Shown: positions 15,420 to 23,087 of the stretch, piece by piece
How the letters are laid out: the number at the start of each line of letters is the position of its first letter
How positions within the stretch are numbered: the first letter of the stretch is position 1
Source: Cellulomonas xylanilytica
GTDB lineage: Bacteria > Actinomycetota > Actinomycetes > Actinomycetales > Cellulomonadaceae
Reading direction: 5' to 3'
Length of the DNA: 64,000 nt
Assembly (NCBI RefSeq): GCF_007989805.1
Contig: NZ_BJUB01000012.1
Span: forward strand, 85,746 to 149,745
Notes under the pieces: model-generated
What the model was told of the DNA's origin: nothing
The model's input: the letters and a program-made list of their open reading frames with translations, nothing else
Database searches by the model: none
Position numbers and translations under genes: made by a program

Positions 15420-16453
15420 GCGCCGCCGCCGTGGAGCCGCGCACCCCCGGCCTGCACGTGTCGCCCAGCCGTCGCGCGGTTGCCGCCAACGACCGGCCGA
15501 CCATCTCCTTCGAGCTGTTCCCGCCCCGCAACCCCGACGCGGCCCCTCGTCTCTGGAACACCATCCAGCAGCTCGAGACGGTCAAGCCGGACTTCGTCTC
15601 GGTGACGTACGGCGCCTCGGGCAAGACCCGGGTGACCACCCGCGCGCTGGTCCGCCGGCTGCTGCGCGAGACCTCCCTCAACCCGATCGCCCACCTCACC
15701 TGCGTGGGGACGTCACGCGAGGAGATCACCACCATCGTCGGGGAGTTCCTCGACGAGGGCCTGCGGTCGTTCCTCGCCCTGCGCGGCGACCCGCCCACGG
15801 ACCAGAGCGACTGGGCGGCCCACCCGGACGGTCTCCAGACCGCGAGCGAGCTGGTCGAGCTGCTGCGGGACATCGAGGCGAAGCGGTGCGCGGACAGCCC
15901 CTCGCAGGCGGTCCGGGCCCGGGTGCGTCCGCTGTCGGTCGCGGTCGCCGCCTTCCCCCGCGGCAACCACGCGACGGGCGGCACCCGCGCGCAGGACGTC
16001 GCCTCGCTGCTGGCCAAGCAGGAGGCCGGGGCCGACTTCGCGATCACCCAGGTGTTCTTCGACGCCGACGACTATCTCGGTATCGTGGCGGAGGCCCGGG
16101 AGGCCGGCGTCACCATCCCGATCATCCCGGGCATCATCCCGACCACCGACCCCGCCCGGCTCCTGCGCGTGCAGGAGCTGACCGGCGTCCCCGTACCGCA
16201 CGACCTGCTCGACCTGCTCGGTTCCGCCGACGACGAGCTCGACCGTCATCACCGGGGCATCCGGGCGAGCGTCGACCTGGTCAACGGCGTCCTGGACGGC
16301 GGCGCCCCCGGAGTCCACCTGTACACGTTCAACCAGCACCATGCCGCACTTGACCTGCTCGAGGGTGCACACCTCGACGGCGGAGCTCGGACAGCTCCCG
16401 ACCTGGCCAGCTGGCCGCAGGACACGGCTCCCGCCCGATCCACGAGGGACTGA
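15416..16453 (+). CDS. metF: 5,10-methylenetetrahydrofolate reductase
   Basis: This 345-residue FAD-dependent TIM-barrel enzyme makes 5-methyl-THF, the methyl donor for MetE. Diagnostic segments are TISFELFPPRN (with the catalytic Glu), FVSVTYGASG, HLTCVGTSREEI, FLALRGDPP, FPRGNHATG, DFAITQVFFDADDY, IPGIIPTTD and GVHLYTFNQ. GTG 15416 is chosen because it is coupled to the leader ORF stop; in-frame ATG 15368 and GTG 15347 lie inside the leader at poor distance from the only RBS. metE follows after seven bases, so both answer to the SAM riboswitch. Confidence 0.93.
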   Translation: MSAAAVEPRTPGLHVSPSRRAVAANDRPTISFELFPPRNPDAAPRLWNTIQQLETVKPDFVSVTYGASGKTRVTTRALVRRLLRETSLNPIAHLTCVGTSREEITTIVGEFLDEGLRSFLALRGDPPTDQSDWAAHPDGLQTASELVELLRDIEAKRCADSPSQAVRARVRPLSVAVAAFPRGNHATGGTRAQDVASLLAKQEAGADFAITQVFFDADDYLGIVAEAREAGVTIPIIPGIIPTTDPARLLRVQELTGVPVPHDLLDLLGSADDELDRHHRGIRASVDLVNGVLDGGAPGVHLYTFNQHHAALDLLEGAHLDGGARTAPDLASWPQDTAPARSTRD

Positions 16454-16460
16454 GAATCAC

Positions 16461-18794
16461 ATGACCGACAGCAGCCCGAAGTTTCCTGCCAGCTCCGTGC
16501 TCGGCTACCCCCGCATCGGCCCGCGCCGTGAGCTGAAGAAGGCCCTCGAGGCGTTCTGGGCCGGTCGCACGTCGGTCGACGAGGTCGAGGCGACCGCCGC
16601 CGACCTGCGCAAGCGCACCCGCACCCGCCTGGCCGAGCTCGGCCTGGCCACCGACGTGCCGGCCATCCCCAGCGCGTTCTCGTTCTACGACCACGTGCTC
16701 GACGCCACCGCCGTGGTCGGTGCCGTGCCGGCCCGGTTCGCGGACGTCGTCGGCACCGACGGTGCGCTCGACCTCGCCGGGTACTCCACCGTGGCCCGCG
16801 GCCGCGGCGACGACCTGCCGCTCGAGATGACCAAGTGGTTCGACACCAACTACCACTACCTCGTGCCGGAGATCGGCCCGGAGACCACCTTCCGCTACGC
16901 CAGCGACCGTCCCGTGCGGGAGTTCACGGAAGCCCTCGCCGACGGCGTCCTGACGCGTCCCGTGATCGTCGGTCCCGTCACGTACCTCGCCCTGGCCAAG
17001 GCGACCGAGGACGCGCCGGAGGGCTTCGCGCCCATCGACCGCCTGGCCGACCTGCTGCCGGTGTACGCGGAGCTGCTCACCGACCTCGCCGCCGCGGGTG
17101 CCACCTGGGTGCAGCTGGAGGAGCCCGCGCTCGTCTCCGACTCGGTCGCCGTGCCGGCCGAGCAGCTGCTGGCCTCCGTGATCGAGGCGTACCGCGCGCT
17201 CGCCACCGAGCTGTCCCGCCCGACGCGTCCCGCGATCCTCGTCGCGGCGCCCTACGGCGACCTCGGCGCCGCCTTCCCGGTGCTCGCCGCCACCGACGTC
17301 GAGGCCATCGGCATCGACCTGGTCCGCGGCCACGCCCCGGCCGAGGCGGTCCCGGGCCTGGAGTCGAAGACGCTGGTCGCCGGTGTCATCGACGGCCACA
17401 ACATCTGGCGCGCGGACCTGGACGCCAAGCTGGCGATCCTGGAGCAGCTCGAGGGCCTGGGCGCCGCGGCGGTCACCGTCGGCACGTCGACGTCCCTGTT
17501 CCACGTCCCGCACACGCTCACGGACGAGCCGAACCTCGACGCCACGCTCAAGACGTGGCTCGCCTTCGCCGACGAGAAGGTCGTCGAGGTCGTCACGCTG
17601 GCCGAGGGTCTGACCGAGGGCCGCGAGGCCATCCACGAGCAGCTGCTGGCCGCGGCGGACGCGGTGAGCTCCCGCCGCACGGCGCCCGGCGTCGTCAACC
17701 CGCAGGTCCGCGACCGCGTCGCCGCGCTCGACGAGAGCGCCTTCAACCGCGGCCCGTTCGACGAGCGCAAGACCGCGCAGGCGGCCCGGCTCAACCTGCC
17801 GCCGCTGCCGACGACGTCCATCGGCTCGTTCCCGCAGACCACCGAGATCCGCACCGCCCGCGCGGCGTTCGGCAAGGGTGAGCTGACGGAGGCGCAGTAC
17901 GACGAGGAGATGAAGGCGGAGATCCGCCGCGTCGTCGACCTGCAGGAGAAGATCGGCTTCGACGTGCTGGTGCACGGCGAGCCCGAGCGCAACGACATGG
18001 TCCAGTACTTCGCGGAGAACCTCGACGGGTTCGCCGTGACGCAGAACGGCTGGGTCCAGTCCTACGGCTCGCGCTGCACGCGTCCCTCGATCCTGTGGGG
18101 CGACGTCTCGCGGCCGAAGCCGATCACGGTCGAGTGGTCCTCGTACACCCAGTCGCTGACCGAGAAGCCCGTCAAGGGCATGCTCACCGGCCCGGTGACC
18201 ATCCTCGCGTGGTCGTTCGTCCGCGACGACCAGCCGCTCGGCGACACCGCCAACCAGGTCGGCCTCGCCCTCCGCGACGAGATCGCCGACCTCGAGGCTG
18301 CCGGCATCGCCGTCATCCAGGTGGACGAGCCCGCCCTGCGTGAGCTGCTCCCGCTGCGCGTCGAGGACCACGCGGCCTACCTCGACTGGTCGGTCCGGTC
18401 GTTCCGCCTGTCGACCGCCGGTGTGCGCCCCGACACGCAGATCCACACGCACCTGTGCTACTCGGAGTTCGGCGAGATCATCGGCGCGATCGACGGTCTG
18501 GACGCCGACGTGACCTCCATCGAGGCGGCTCGCTCCAAGATGGAGATCCTCGGGGACATCTCGGCGGCCGGCTACCCGCGCGGCATCGGCCCGGGCGTCT
18601 ACGACATCCACTCGCCGCGCGTCCCCAGCGAGGGCGAGGTCGAGGAGCTCCTCACCGAGGCGGTCAAGGCCATCGCCGTCGACCAGCTCTGGGTCAACCC
18701 CGACTGCGGTCTGAAGACCCGCCGCTACGAGGAGGTCGCCCCGTCGCTGGAGCACATCCTGGAGGCGACGCGGAAGGTGCGCGCCACCCTCTGA
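16461..18794 (+). CDS. metE: Cobalamin-independent methionine synthase
   Basis: This 777-residue enzyme transfers the methyl group of 5-methyl-THF-polyglutamate to homocysteine, the last step of methionine synthesis. The N-terminal half starts SSVLGYPRIGPRRELKKALE, and the C-terminal barrel has LPTTSIGSFPQT and HGEPERNDMV. Zinc ligands are visible: H664 and C666 in IHTHLCYSEF, a Glu in TSIEAARS, and C749 in NPDCGLKTR. It starts seven bases after metF; GAGGGA at the metF end may serve as RBS. A strong hairpin follows the stop. Confidence 0.96.
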   Translation: MTDSSPKFPASSVLGYPRIGPRRELKKALEAFWAGRTSVDEVEATAADLRKRTRTRLAELGLATDVPAIPSAFSFYDHVLDATAVVGAVPARFADVVGTDGALDLAGYSTVARGRGDDLPLEMTKWFDTNYHYLVPEIGPETTFRYASDRPVREFTEALADGVLTRPVIVGPVTYLALAKATEDAPEGFAPIDRLADLLPVYAELLTDLAAAGATWVQLEEPALVSDSVAVPAEQLLASVIEAYRALATELSRPTRPAILVAAPYGDLGAAFPVLAATDVEAIGIDLVRGHAPAEAVPGLESKTLVAGVIDGHNIWRADLDAKLAILEQLEGLGAAAVTVGTSTSLFHVPHTLTDEPNLDATLKTWLAFADEKVVEVVTLAEGLTEGREAIHEQLLAAADAVSSRRTAPGVVNPQVRDRVAALDESAFNRGPFDERKTAQAARLNLPPLPTTSIGSFPQTTEIRTARAAFGKGELTEAQYDEEMKAEIRRVVDLQEKIGFDVLVHGEPERNDMVQYFAENLDGFAVTQNGWVQSYGSRCTRPSILWGDVSRPKPITVEWSSYTQSLTEKPVKGMLTGPVTILAWSFVRDDQPLGDTANQVGLALRDEIADLEAAGIAVIQVDEPALRELLPLRVEDHAAYLDWSVRSFRLSTAGVRPDTQIHTHLCYSEFGEIIGAIDGLDADVTSIEAARSKMEILGDISAAGYPRGIGPGVYDIHSPRVPSEGEVEELLTEAVKAIAVDQLWVNPDCGLKTRRYEEVAPSLEHILEATRKVRATL

Positions 18795-18800
18795 TCCACC

Positions 18801-18838
18801 CGACAGCCCCGGACGCCGACAGGTGTCCGGGGCTGTCG
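18801..18838 (+). terminator. Intrinsic terminator hairpin after metE
   Basis: A perfect 14-bp stem, CGACAGCCCCGGAC (18801-18814) with its complement at 18825-18838, and a 10-base loop begin six bases after the metE stop. No U-tract follows, as is common in high-GC actinobacteria. Confidence 0.8.
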
Positions 18839-19007
18839 CGCGCCCGGGAGAACGCACGTCCGCGGCGGCGGGTCGTCCGGTTCGACGCCGATGACAGGGC
18901 GCTGCCGGTTCCCGGCGGACCGCCGCCCGCCCCGCGCGGATCGCGGGCCACGGTGGTGATCGCCGACCCAGGTGTCCGTGGGCCTCGTCCGCCCTAGGGT
19001 CGGTCGG

Positions 19008-20174
19008 GTGACGATCTTCGACACCGTCCCCCTCGACGCGCTCCGGCGACGGACCAGCGAGAAGTGGCGGCACTACCCGCCGGACGTGCTGCCGCTGTTC
19101 GTCGCCGAGATGGACGTCCCGCAGCTGGAGCCGGTGGTCCGTGCGGTCACCGACGCGATGCTGCTCGGCGACACGGGGTACCCGTCGGGCTCCGGCTACG
19201 CCGAGGCGATGGCAGCCTTCGCCGCCGACCGGTGGGGCTGGGCGGTGGACCCGACGACCACCCGCCTCGTGCCGGACGTGATGCTCGGCGTCGTCGAGGT
19301 CCTGCGGCTGCTGACCGACCCCGGTGATGCGGTCGTGATCAACCCACCCGTCTACCCGCCGTTCGCCGCATTCGTGGACCACGCCGACCGCCGCCTGGTG
19401 AACGCGCCGCTCGCCGCCGACGGACGGCTCGACCTGGAGGTGCTCGAGCGCGCGTTCGGCGAGGCCACCGCCGACGGTCGCCGCGCCGCCTACCTGCTGT
19501 GCCACCCCCACAACCCGACCGGCACGCTGCACACGCCGGCCGAGCTGCGGGCGGTCGGCGAGCTGGCCACCCGGCACGGCGTGCGGGTGGTCGCCGACGA
19601 GATCCACGCGCCGCTGGTGCTCGCCGCCGGCGCCCGGTTCGTGCCGACGACGACCGTGATCCCCGGCGCGATCGCGCTGCACTCCGCGTCGAAGGCGTTC
19701 AACCTGGCGGGGCTGCGCGCCGCGGTCGCGGTGCCCGGTCCGGAGGCGGTGGACGACCTGGCCCGCATGCCCGCGGTCGTCGCGGACGGCGTCACGCACC
19801 TCGGGGCGATCGCCCAGCGGACCGCCTACCGCGAGGGCGGCGCGTGGCTCGACGAGGTGCTCGACGGGCTCCGGCACAACCAGCGGCTCGTCGCGGACCT
19901 GCTCGCCGAGCACCTGCCCGCCGCCGTCTGGTCACCGCCGAAGGCGACGTACTTCGCGTGGATCGACCTGCGGGCGCTCCCCCCGGTCCGGGCAGGGGCC
20001 GACCCCTCCCGGCTCGCCCTGCAACGGGGCCGGGTCGCTCTGAACCCCGGACCGACGTTCGGCATCGAGGGGACCGGCTTCGTGCGGCTCAACCTGGCCG
20101 CCTCGACGGCGGTCCTGACCGATGCCGTGGGACGCCTCGCGCGCAGCCTGGAGGACGTCGCAACCGATTCGTGA
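19008..20174 (+). CDS. MalY/PatB-type pyridoxal-phosphate cystathionine beta-lyase
   Basis: This 388-residue fold-type I PLP enzyme has the MalY/PatB N-terminus (RTSEKWRHYPPDVLPLFVAEMDVP), substrate/PLP segments (CHPHNPTGTLH, VVADEIHAPLVL) and the PLP lysine in HSASKAFNLAGLRAA. PatB-like enzymes cleave cystathionine to homocysteine, the substrate of the adjacent MetE, so the methionine context fits. A TAGGGT -10 box seven bases before GTG 19008 suggests leaderless transcription independent of the metE terminator. It could also act as a general C-S lyase or aminotransferase. Confidence 0.85.
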   Translation: MTIFDTVPLDALRRRTSEKWRHYPPDVLPLFVAEMDVPQLEPVVRAVTDAMLLGDTGYPSGSGYAEAMAAFAADRWGWAVDPTTTRLVPDVMLGVVEVLRLLTDPGDAVVINPPVYPPFAAFVDHADRRLVNAPLAADGRLDLEVLERAFGEATADGRRAAYLLCHPHNPTGTLHTPAELRAVGELATRHGVRVVADEIHAPLVLAAGARFVPTTTVIPGAIALHSASKAFNLAGLRAAVAVPGPEAVDDLARMPAVVADGVTHLGAIAQRTAYREGGAWLDEVLDGLRHNQRLVADLLAEHLPAAVWSPPKATYFAWIDLRALPPVRAGADPSRLALQRGRVALNPGPTFGIEGTGFVRLNLAASTAVLTDAVGRLARSLEDVATDS

Positions 20175-20284
20175 CCAAGACCTGCAGCCCGCGGGCTCAT
20201 GTCGACCCCCGGCACGTGCCGATCTGTCCGTACGGAGCCCACGAAAAGGCCCACGCCTGTACAACGAAGTCATGGGAGATCGAC

Positions 20285-20428
20285 GTGGTGAAGTGCGATG
20301 AGTGCAGCTCGGCGGTGAAGGTCTGCGAGCGTTGCGACGGGGTCGGCCGCAAGCGCTGGTCCGGGGAGTGCAGCTACTGCCGCGGGACCGGGCAGATGTG
20401 CATGAAGAACGCCAACCACCGCTGGTGA
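20285..20428 (+). CDS. 47-residue zinc-ribbon protein with DnaJ-like CxxC motifs
   Basis: The tiny basic protein contains four Cys pairs or near-pairs: CDEC, CERCDGVG, CSYCRGTG and a final C in QMC. The CxxCxGxG pattern is that of the DnaJ central zinc domain, here standing alone. GGGAG at 20274-20278 places GTG 20285 at good spacing; earlier in-frame codons run back into the malY-like gene. It could bind RNA, a client protein or just zinc; no partner is evident. A terminator follows directly. Confidence 0.65.
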   Translation: MVKCDECSSAVKVCERCDGVGRKRWSGECSYCRGTGQMCMKNANHRW

Positions 20429-20434
20429 CACGAC

Positions 20435-20466
20435 CGAGCCCCTGCACCGGAGGGGGCAGGGGCTCG
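20435..20466. terminator. Intrinsic terminator between convergent genes
   Basis: CGAGCCCCTGC (20435-20445) pairs perfectly with GCAGGGGCTCG (20456-20466) around a 10-base loop, between the zinc-ribbon gene and the convergent Nudix gene. Confidence 0.75.
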
Positions 20467-20499
20467 ACAGAGCGGATGAACTCGGCTCGACAGAGCAGC

Positions 20500-20925
20500 T
20501 CAGCTGAGACGGACCGACAGGCTCGCGAGCTTGTCGACGATGCGCACGTCGGCGTCCAGCCACGGGACGTCGTGCCACTGGTGCGGGGGGAGCCACCGCA
20601 GCTCGTCGTGCTCGACGAGCGGCTCCGGGGTGCCCTCGACGACCTCCGCCAGCCAGATGCGCATCACGTAGTCGTCGGAGAGGCGCCACACACCGTCGTC
20701 CGGTCCCACGAGCTCGTCACCGAGGCCCACGCGCACACCGAGCTCCTCACGGATCTCGCGGTGCAGGGCATCCTCGGGGGACTCGTCGCCGTCGACCTTG
20801 CCGCCGGGGAACTCCCACCGGCCGGCGAGACGCGCCGGGACCGCCCGGCGTGCGGCCAGCAGCTCGCGCGGGTCGTCCAGGTCGTCGACGATGGCCGCAG
20901 CCACGACCAGTACGGGTGTGCTCAT
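20500..20925 (-). CDS. Nudix hydrolase (MutT-like)
   Basis: A 141-residue protein with a full Nudix box, GGKVDGDESPEDALHREIREELGV (broken here as GGKVDGDESPEDAL plus HREIREELGV), preceded by RWEFPGGK. This matches MutT/CTP pyrophosphohydrolase-like enzymes that hydrolyse (oxidised) nucleoside triphosphates. Start 20925 follows a CAGACT -10 box by six bases, implying a leaderless message; a longer frame to 21060 would overlap the neighbouring gene. Substrate among NTPs, 8-oxo-dGTP or 5-methyl-dCTP cannot be told from sequence. Confidence 0.9.
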   Translation of the reverse strand: MSTPVLVVAAAIVDDLDDPRELLAARRAVPARLAGRWEFPGGKVDGDESPEDALHREIREELGVRVGLGDELVGPDDGVWRLSDDYVMRIWLAEVVEGTPEPLVEHDELRWLPPHQWHDVPWLDADVRIVDKLASLSVRLS

Positions 20926-21004
20926 GCGGTGAGTCTGCCAGGCCCGCGTGCCACGGACCTGGGGTGCGGGGGGCGGCCCACCTTCTGGAGCCCGGCGACC
21001 CTGC

Positions 21005-21238
21005 TCAGCGGATGCCGTGCTCGATGGCCCAGGCGACTGCCTCGGCCCGCGTGGAGGCACCGATCTTGCGGTAGACGCTGCGGACCTGCGACTTCACGGT
21101 GTTCCTGGTCACGAAGAGCCGCGTCGCGATCTCCTCGAGGGTGACGTCCTCGGCGAGCTCGGCCAGCACGACCCGCTCGCGGCGCGTGAGTGCGTCGTTC
21201 GAGAGCCCGACGGTCCTGCTCGTCTCCAACATGCTCAT
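21005..21238 (-). CDS. Stand-alone LuxR/GerE helix-turn-helix protein
   Basis: The 77-residue protein is essentially one GerE domain: LTRRERVVLAELAEDVTLEEIATRLFVTRNTVKSQVRSVYRKIGASTRAEAV, with no receiver or sensor domain. GGAGGA lies five bases before ATG 21238. Such short LuxR-type proteins act as constitutive or oligomerisation-controlled DNA-binding regulators. It sits downstream of gcvH on the same strand but about 290 bases away, with its own leader, so it is probably a separate unit. Confidence 0.85.
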   Translation of the reverse strand: MSMLETSRTVGLSNDALTRRERVVLAELAEDVTLEEIATRLFVTRNTVKSQVRSVYRKIGASTRAEAVAWAIEHGIR

Positions 21239-21258
21239 GATGTTCCTCCGGTGTGCTG

Positions 21259-21283
21259 CGTGATCCGGGGGGTCCGGGTCACG
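21259..21283 (-). promoter_or_regulatory. Hairpin or operator in the LuxR-type leader
   Basis: CGTGATCCGG (21259-21268) and CCGGGTCACG (21274-21283) form a 10-bp stem with one G-T pair and a five-base loop, 21-45 bases upstream of the LuxR-like start. It may be an autoregulatory operator or a 5' UTR hairpin. The rest of 21284-21524 shows no gene, only somewhat AT-richer sequence that probably holds the promoter. Confidence 0.35.
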
Positions 21284-21524
21284 CTCTGGGCTGCGTACCG
21301 GATGAGAGAGGGCTGGTGGTGAGCCATGACGCCACTTCCAGCAATCTCCTCATGGGCGGGTTCCCCCCCGCCGTGCGCCCGATCGCGCTTGCCACCCACA
21401 ATGAATGCCGAGTTCTCCAGCTGATACGCCGAACGTGTGATCAGGACCGAGTTTTCACCCGGACGGCTGACCAGGACGTGTGGCGAGACTCACACATCTG
21501 CAACGAGCCCAGAGGCGTCGAGGT

Positions 21525-21896
21525 TCAACCGGCGTTCTGCGCGGTGTACTCGTCAGCCGTGAGCAGCGGACCTGTGGACGTCACATCGACCTTGAGCAGC
21601 CAACCCTGGCCGTACGGGTCGGAGTTGACCACCGACGGGTCGTCGACGGCAGCCTGGTTGATCTCGACGACCGTGCCGGACACGGGGCTGTACAGCTCCG
21701 ACACCGACTTGGTCGACTCGATCTCGCCGACGACCGCGCCGGCGTTGATCTCCTCGCCGACGGCGGGGAGCTCGAGGTAGACGATGTCGCCGAGCGCGTC
21801 AGCCGCGATCCCGGTGATGCCGACGGTCGCAGGGGCGCCGTCATCCAGCCATTCGTGCTCGACCGTGTAGTGCAGGTGGGTGGGCAGCTCCGTCAT
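21525..21896 (-). CDS. gcvH: Glycine cleavage system H protein
   Basis: This 123-residue lipoyl carrier shuttles the aminomethyl group between GcvP, GcvT and lipoamide dehydrogenase. The lipoylated lysine is K63 in [16 protein letters not shown]; the fold signature [10 protein letters not shown] and [16 protein letters not shown] precede it. AGGAG lies eight bases before ATG 21896. It is the last gene of gcvP-gcvT-gcvH, 36 bases after gcvT. lpd and the lipoylation genes are not in the window. Confidence 0.96.
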   Translation of the reverse strand: MTELPTHLHYTVEHEWLDDGAPATVGITGIAADALGDIVYLELPAVGEEINAGAVVGEIESTKSVSELYSPVSGTVVEINQAAVDDPSVVNSDPYGQGWLLKVDVTSTGPLLTADEYTAQNAG

Positions 21897-21932
21897 GAGT
21901 GAGGCTCCTGTCGACTTCTTCTAGGGCTTGGT

Positions 21933-23087
21933 CTACCGGTGTCGGCGGTAGAAGGGAAGAGCAACCACCCGGACGGGTTCGTGGCGTCCGCGCACGTCAA
22001 CGGCCAGCTCGGTGCCGGGAGCGCTGACTTCCGGGGTCACGTAGGCCATCGCGACGGGGTGTCCGAGGCTGGGGGACGGCGCTCCGGACGTGACCGTGCC
22101 GATCGACGGGGCGTCCTCGGCGGCGGACATCAGCACCGGGTAGCCGTGCCGCGCGGCCCGTCGGCCGAGTCCCTCGAGGCCCACCAGGACACGCGCCGGC
22201 TCCGACTGGGACCGGCCCTCCAGAGCACGGCGGCCGACGAACGGGAGGGGGTTACCCTCGTCGTCGACCTTGTCCAGCTTCACGACGCGGCCCAGTCCGG
22301 CGTCGTGCGGCGTCGTCGTGCGGTCGAGCTCGTTGCCGTACAGCGGCATCCCGGCCTCCAGGCGCAGGCTGTCACGGGCCGAGAGGCCCGCGGGCACCAG
22401 CCCGAACGGCTGGCCGGCCGCCAGGAACGCCCGCCACAGCGCGGGGGCGAGGGCGGCGTCGAGGAAGAACTCGAAGCCGTCCTCACCGGTGTAGCCGGTC
22501 CGGGCGACGAAGACGGGCTCGCCCTGGAACGTCATCGGGATGGCCGCGTAGTACTTCAGAGTCTCGGCGTCGTGCCCGGCCTCGGCCAGGCCCTCGGTGG
22601 CGCGCAGGATCTCCAGGGCACGCGGGCCCTGCACGGCGATGAGCGCCGTCTGCGGTGAGCGGTCCTCGACGGTCACGTCGAACCCCGATGTCCGCTCGGC
22701 GAGCTCCGCCAGCACGGTGTCGTGGTTGGAGGCGTTGGCGACGACGAGGAACGTGTCCTCGGTGTCGCGGTACACGATGAGGTCGTCGATCACGCCGCCG
22801 TCCTCGGCGCAGATCATCGTGTAGCGCGCGCCGAGCAGGCGCAGGCCGGAGAGGTTGCCGACGAGGGCGTAGTCCAGGAAACGGCCGGCATCCGGGCCGG
22901 TCACCCCGATCTCGCCCATGTGCGACAGGTCGAACAGGCCCGCGGCCGTCCGGACCGCGGTGTGCTCGGCGATGTCGGAGGTGTAGCGCAGGGGCATCTG
23001 CCAGCCGGCGAAGCTGGTCAGGGCGGCGCCCAGGGCCACGTGCTCGTCGTGCAGAGGGCTCAACGTGTCCACGGTCTCCACTCTCAT
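21933..23087 (-). CDS. gcvT: Glycine cleavage system T protein (aminomethyltransferase)
   Basis: This 384-residue enzyme releases ammonia and moves the methylene group from the H-protein arm to THF. Key segments: [27 protein letters not shown] (the catalytic Asp of the family lies in this DxSHMG motif), [50 protein letters not shown] and the C-terminal VGRRALEG region. ATG 23087 overlaps the gcvP stop (ATGA), so the two are translationally coupled. Confidence 0.96.
   Translation of the reverse strand: MRVETVDTLSPLHDEHVALGAALTSFAGWQMPLRYTSDIAEHTAVRTAAGLFDLSHMGEIGVTGPDAGRFLDYALVGNLSGLRLLGARYTMICAEDGGVIDDLIVYRDTEDTFLVVANASNHDTVLAELAERTSGFDVTVEDRSPQTALIAVQGPRALEILRATEGLAEAGHDAETLKYYAAIPMTFQGEPVFVARTGYTGEDGFEFFLDAALAPALWRAFLAAGQPFGLVPAGLSARDSLRLEAGMPLYGNELDRTTTPHDAGLGRVVKLDKVDDEGNPLPFVGRRALEGRSQSEPARVLVGLEGLGRRAARHGYPVLMSAAEDAPSIGTVTSGAPSPSLGHPVAMAYVTPEVSAPGTELAVDVRGRHEPVRVVALPFYRRHR

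Noticed and set aside
16329..19913. 1194-codon antisense frame across metE and the lyase gene
   Set aside because: Composition is typical of a shadow frame (repeated RRADGDR-like strings); it runs through a terminator and two well-supported genes.
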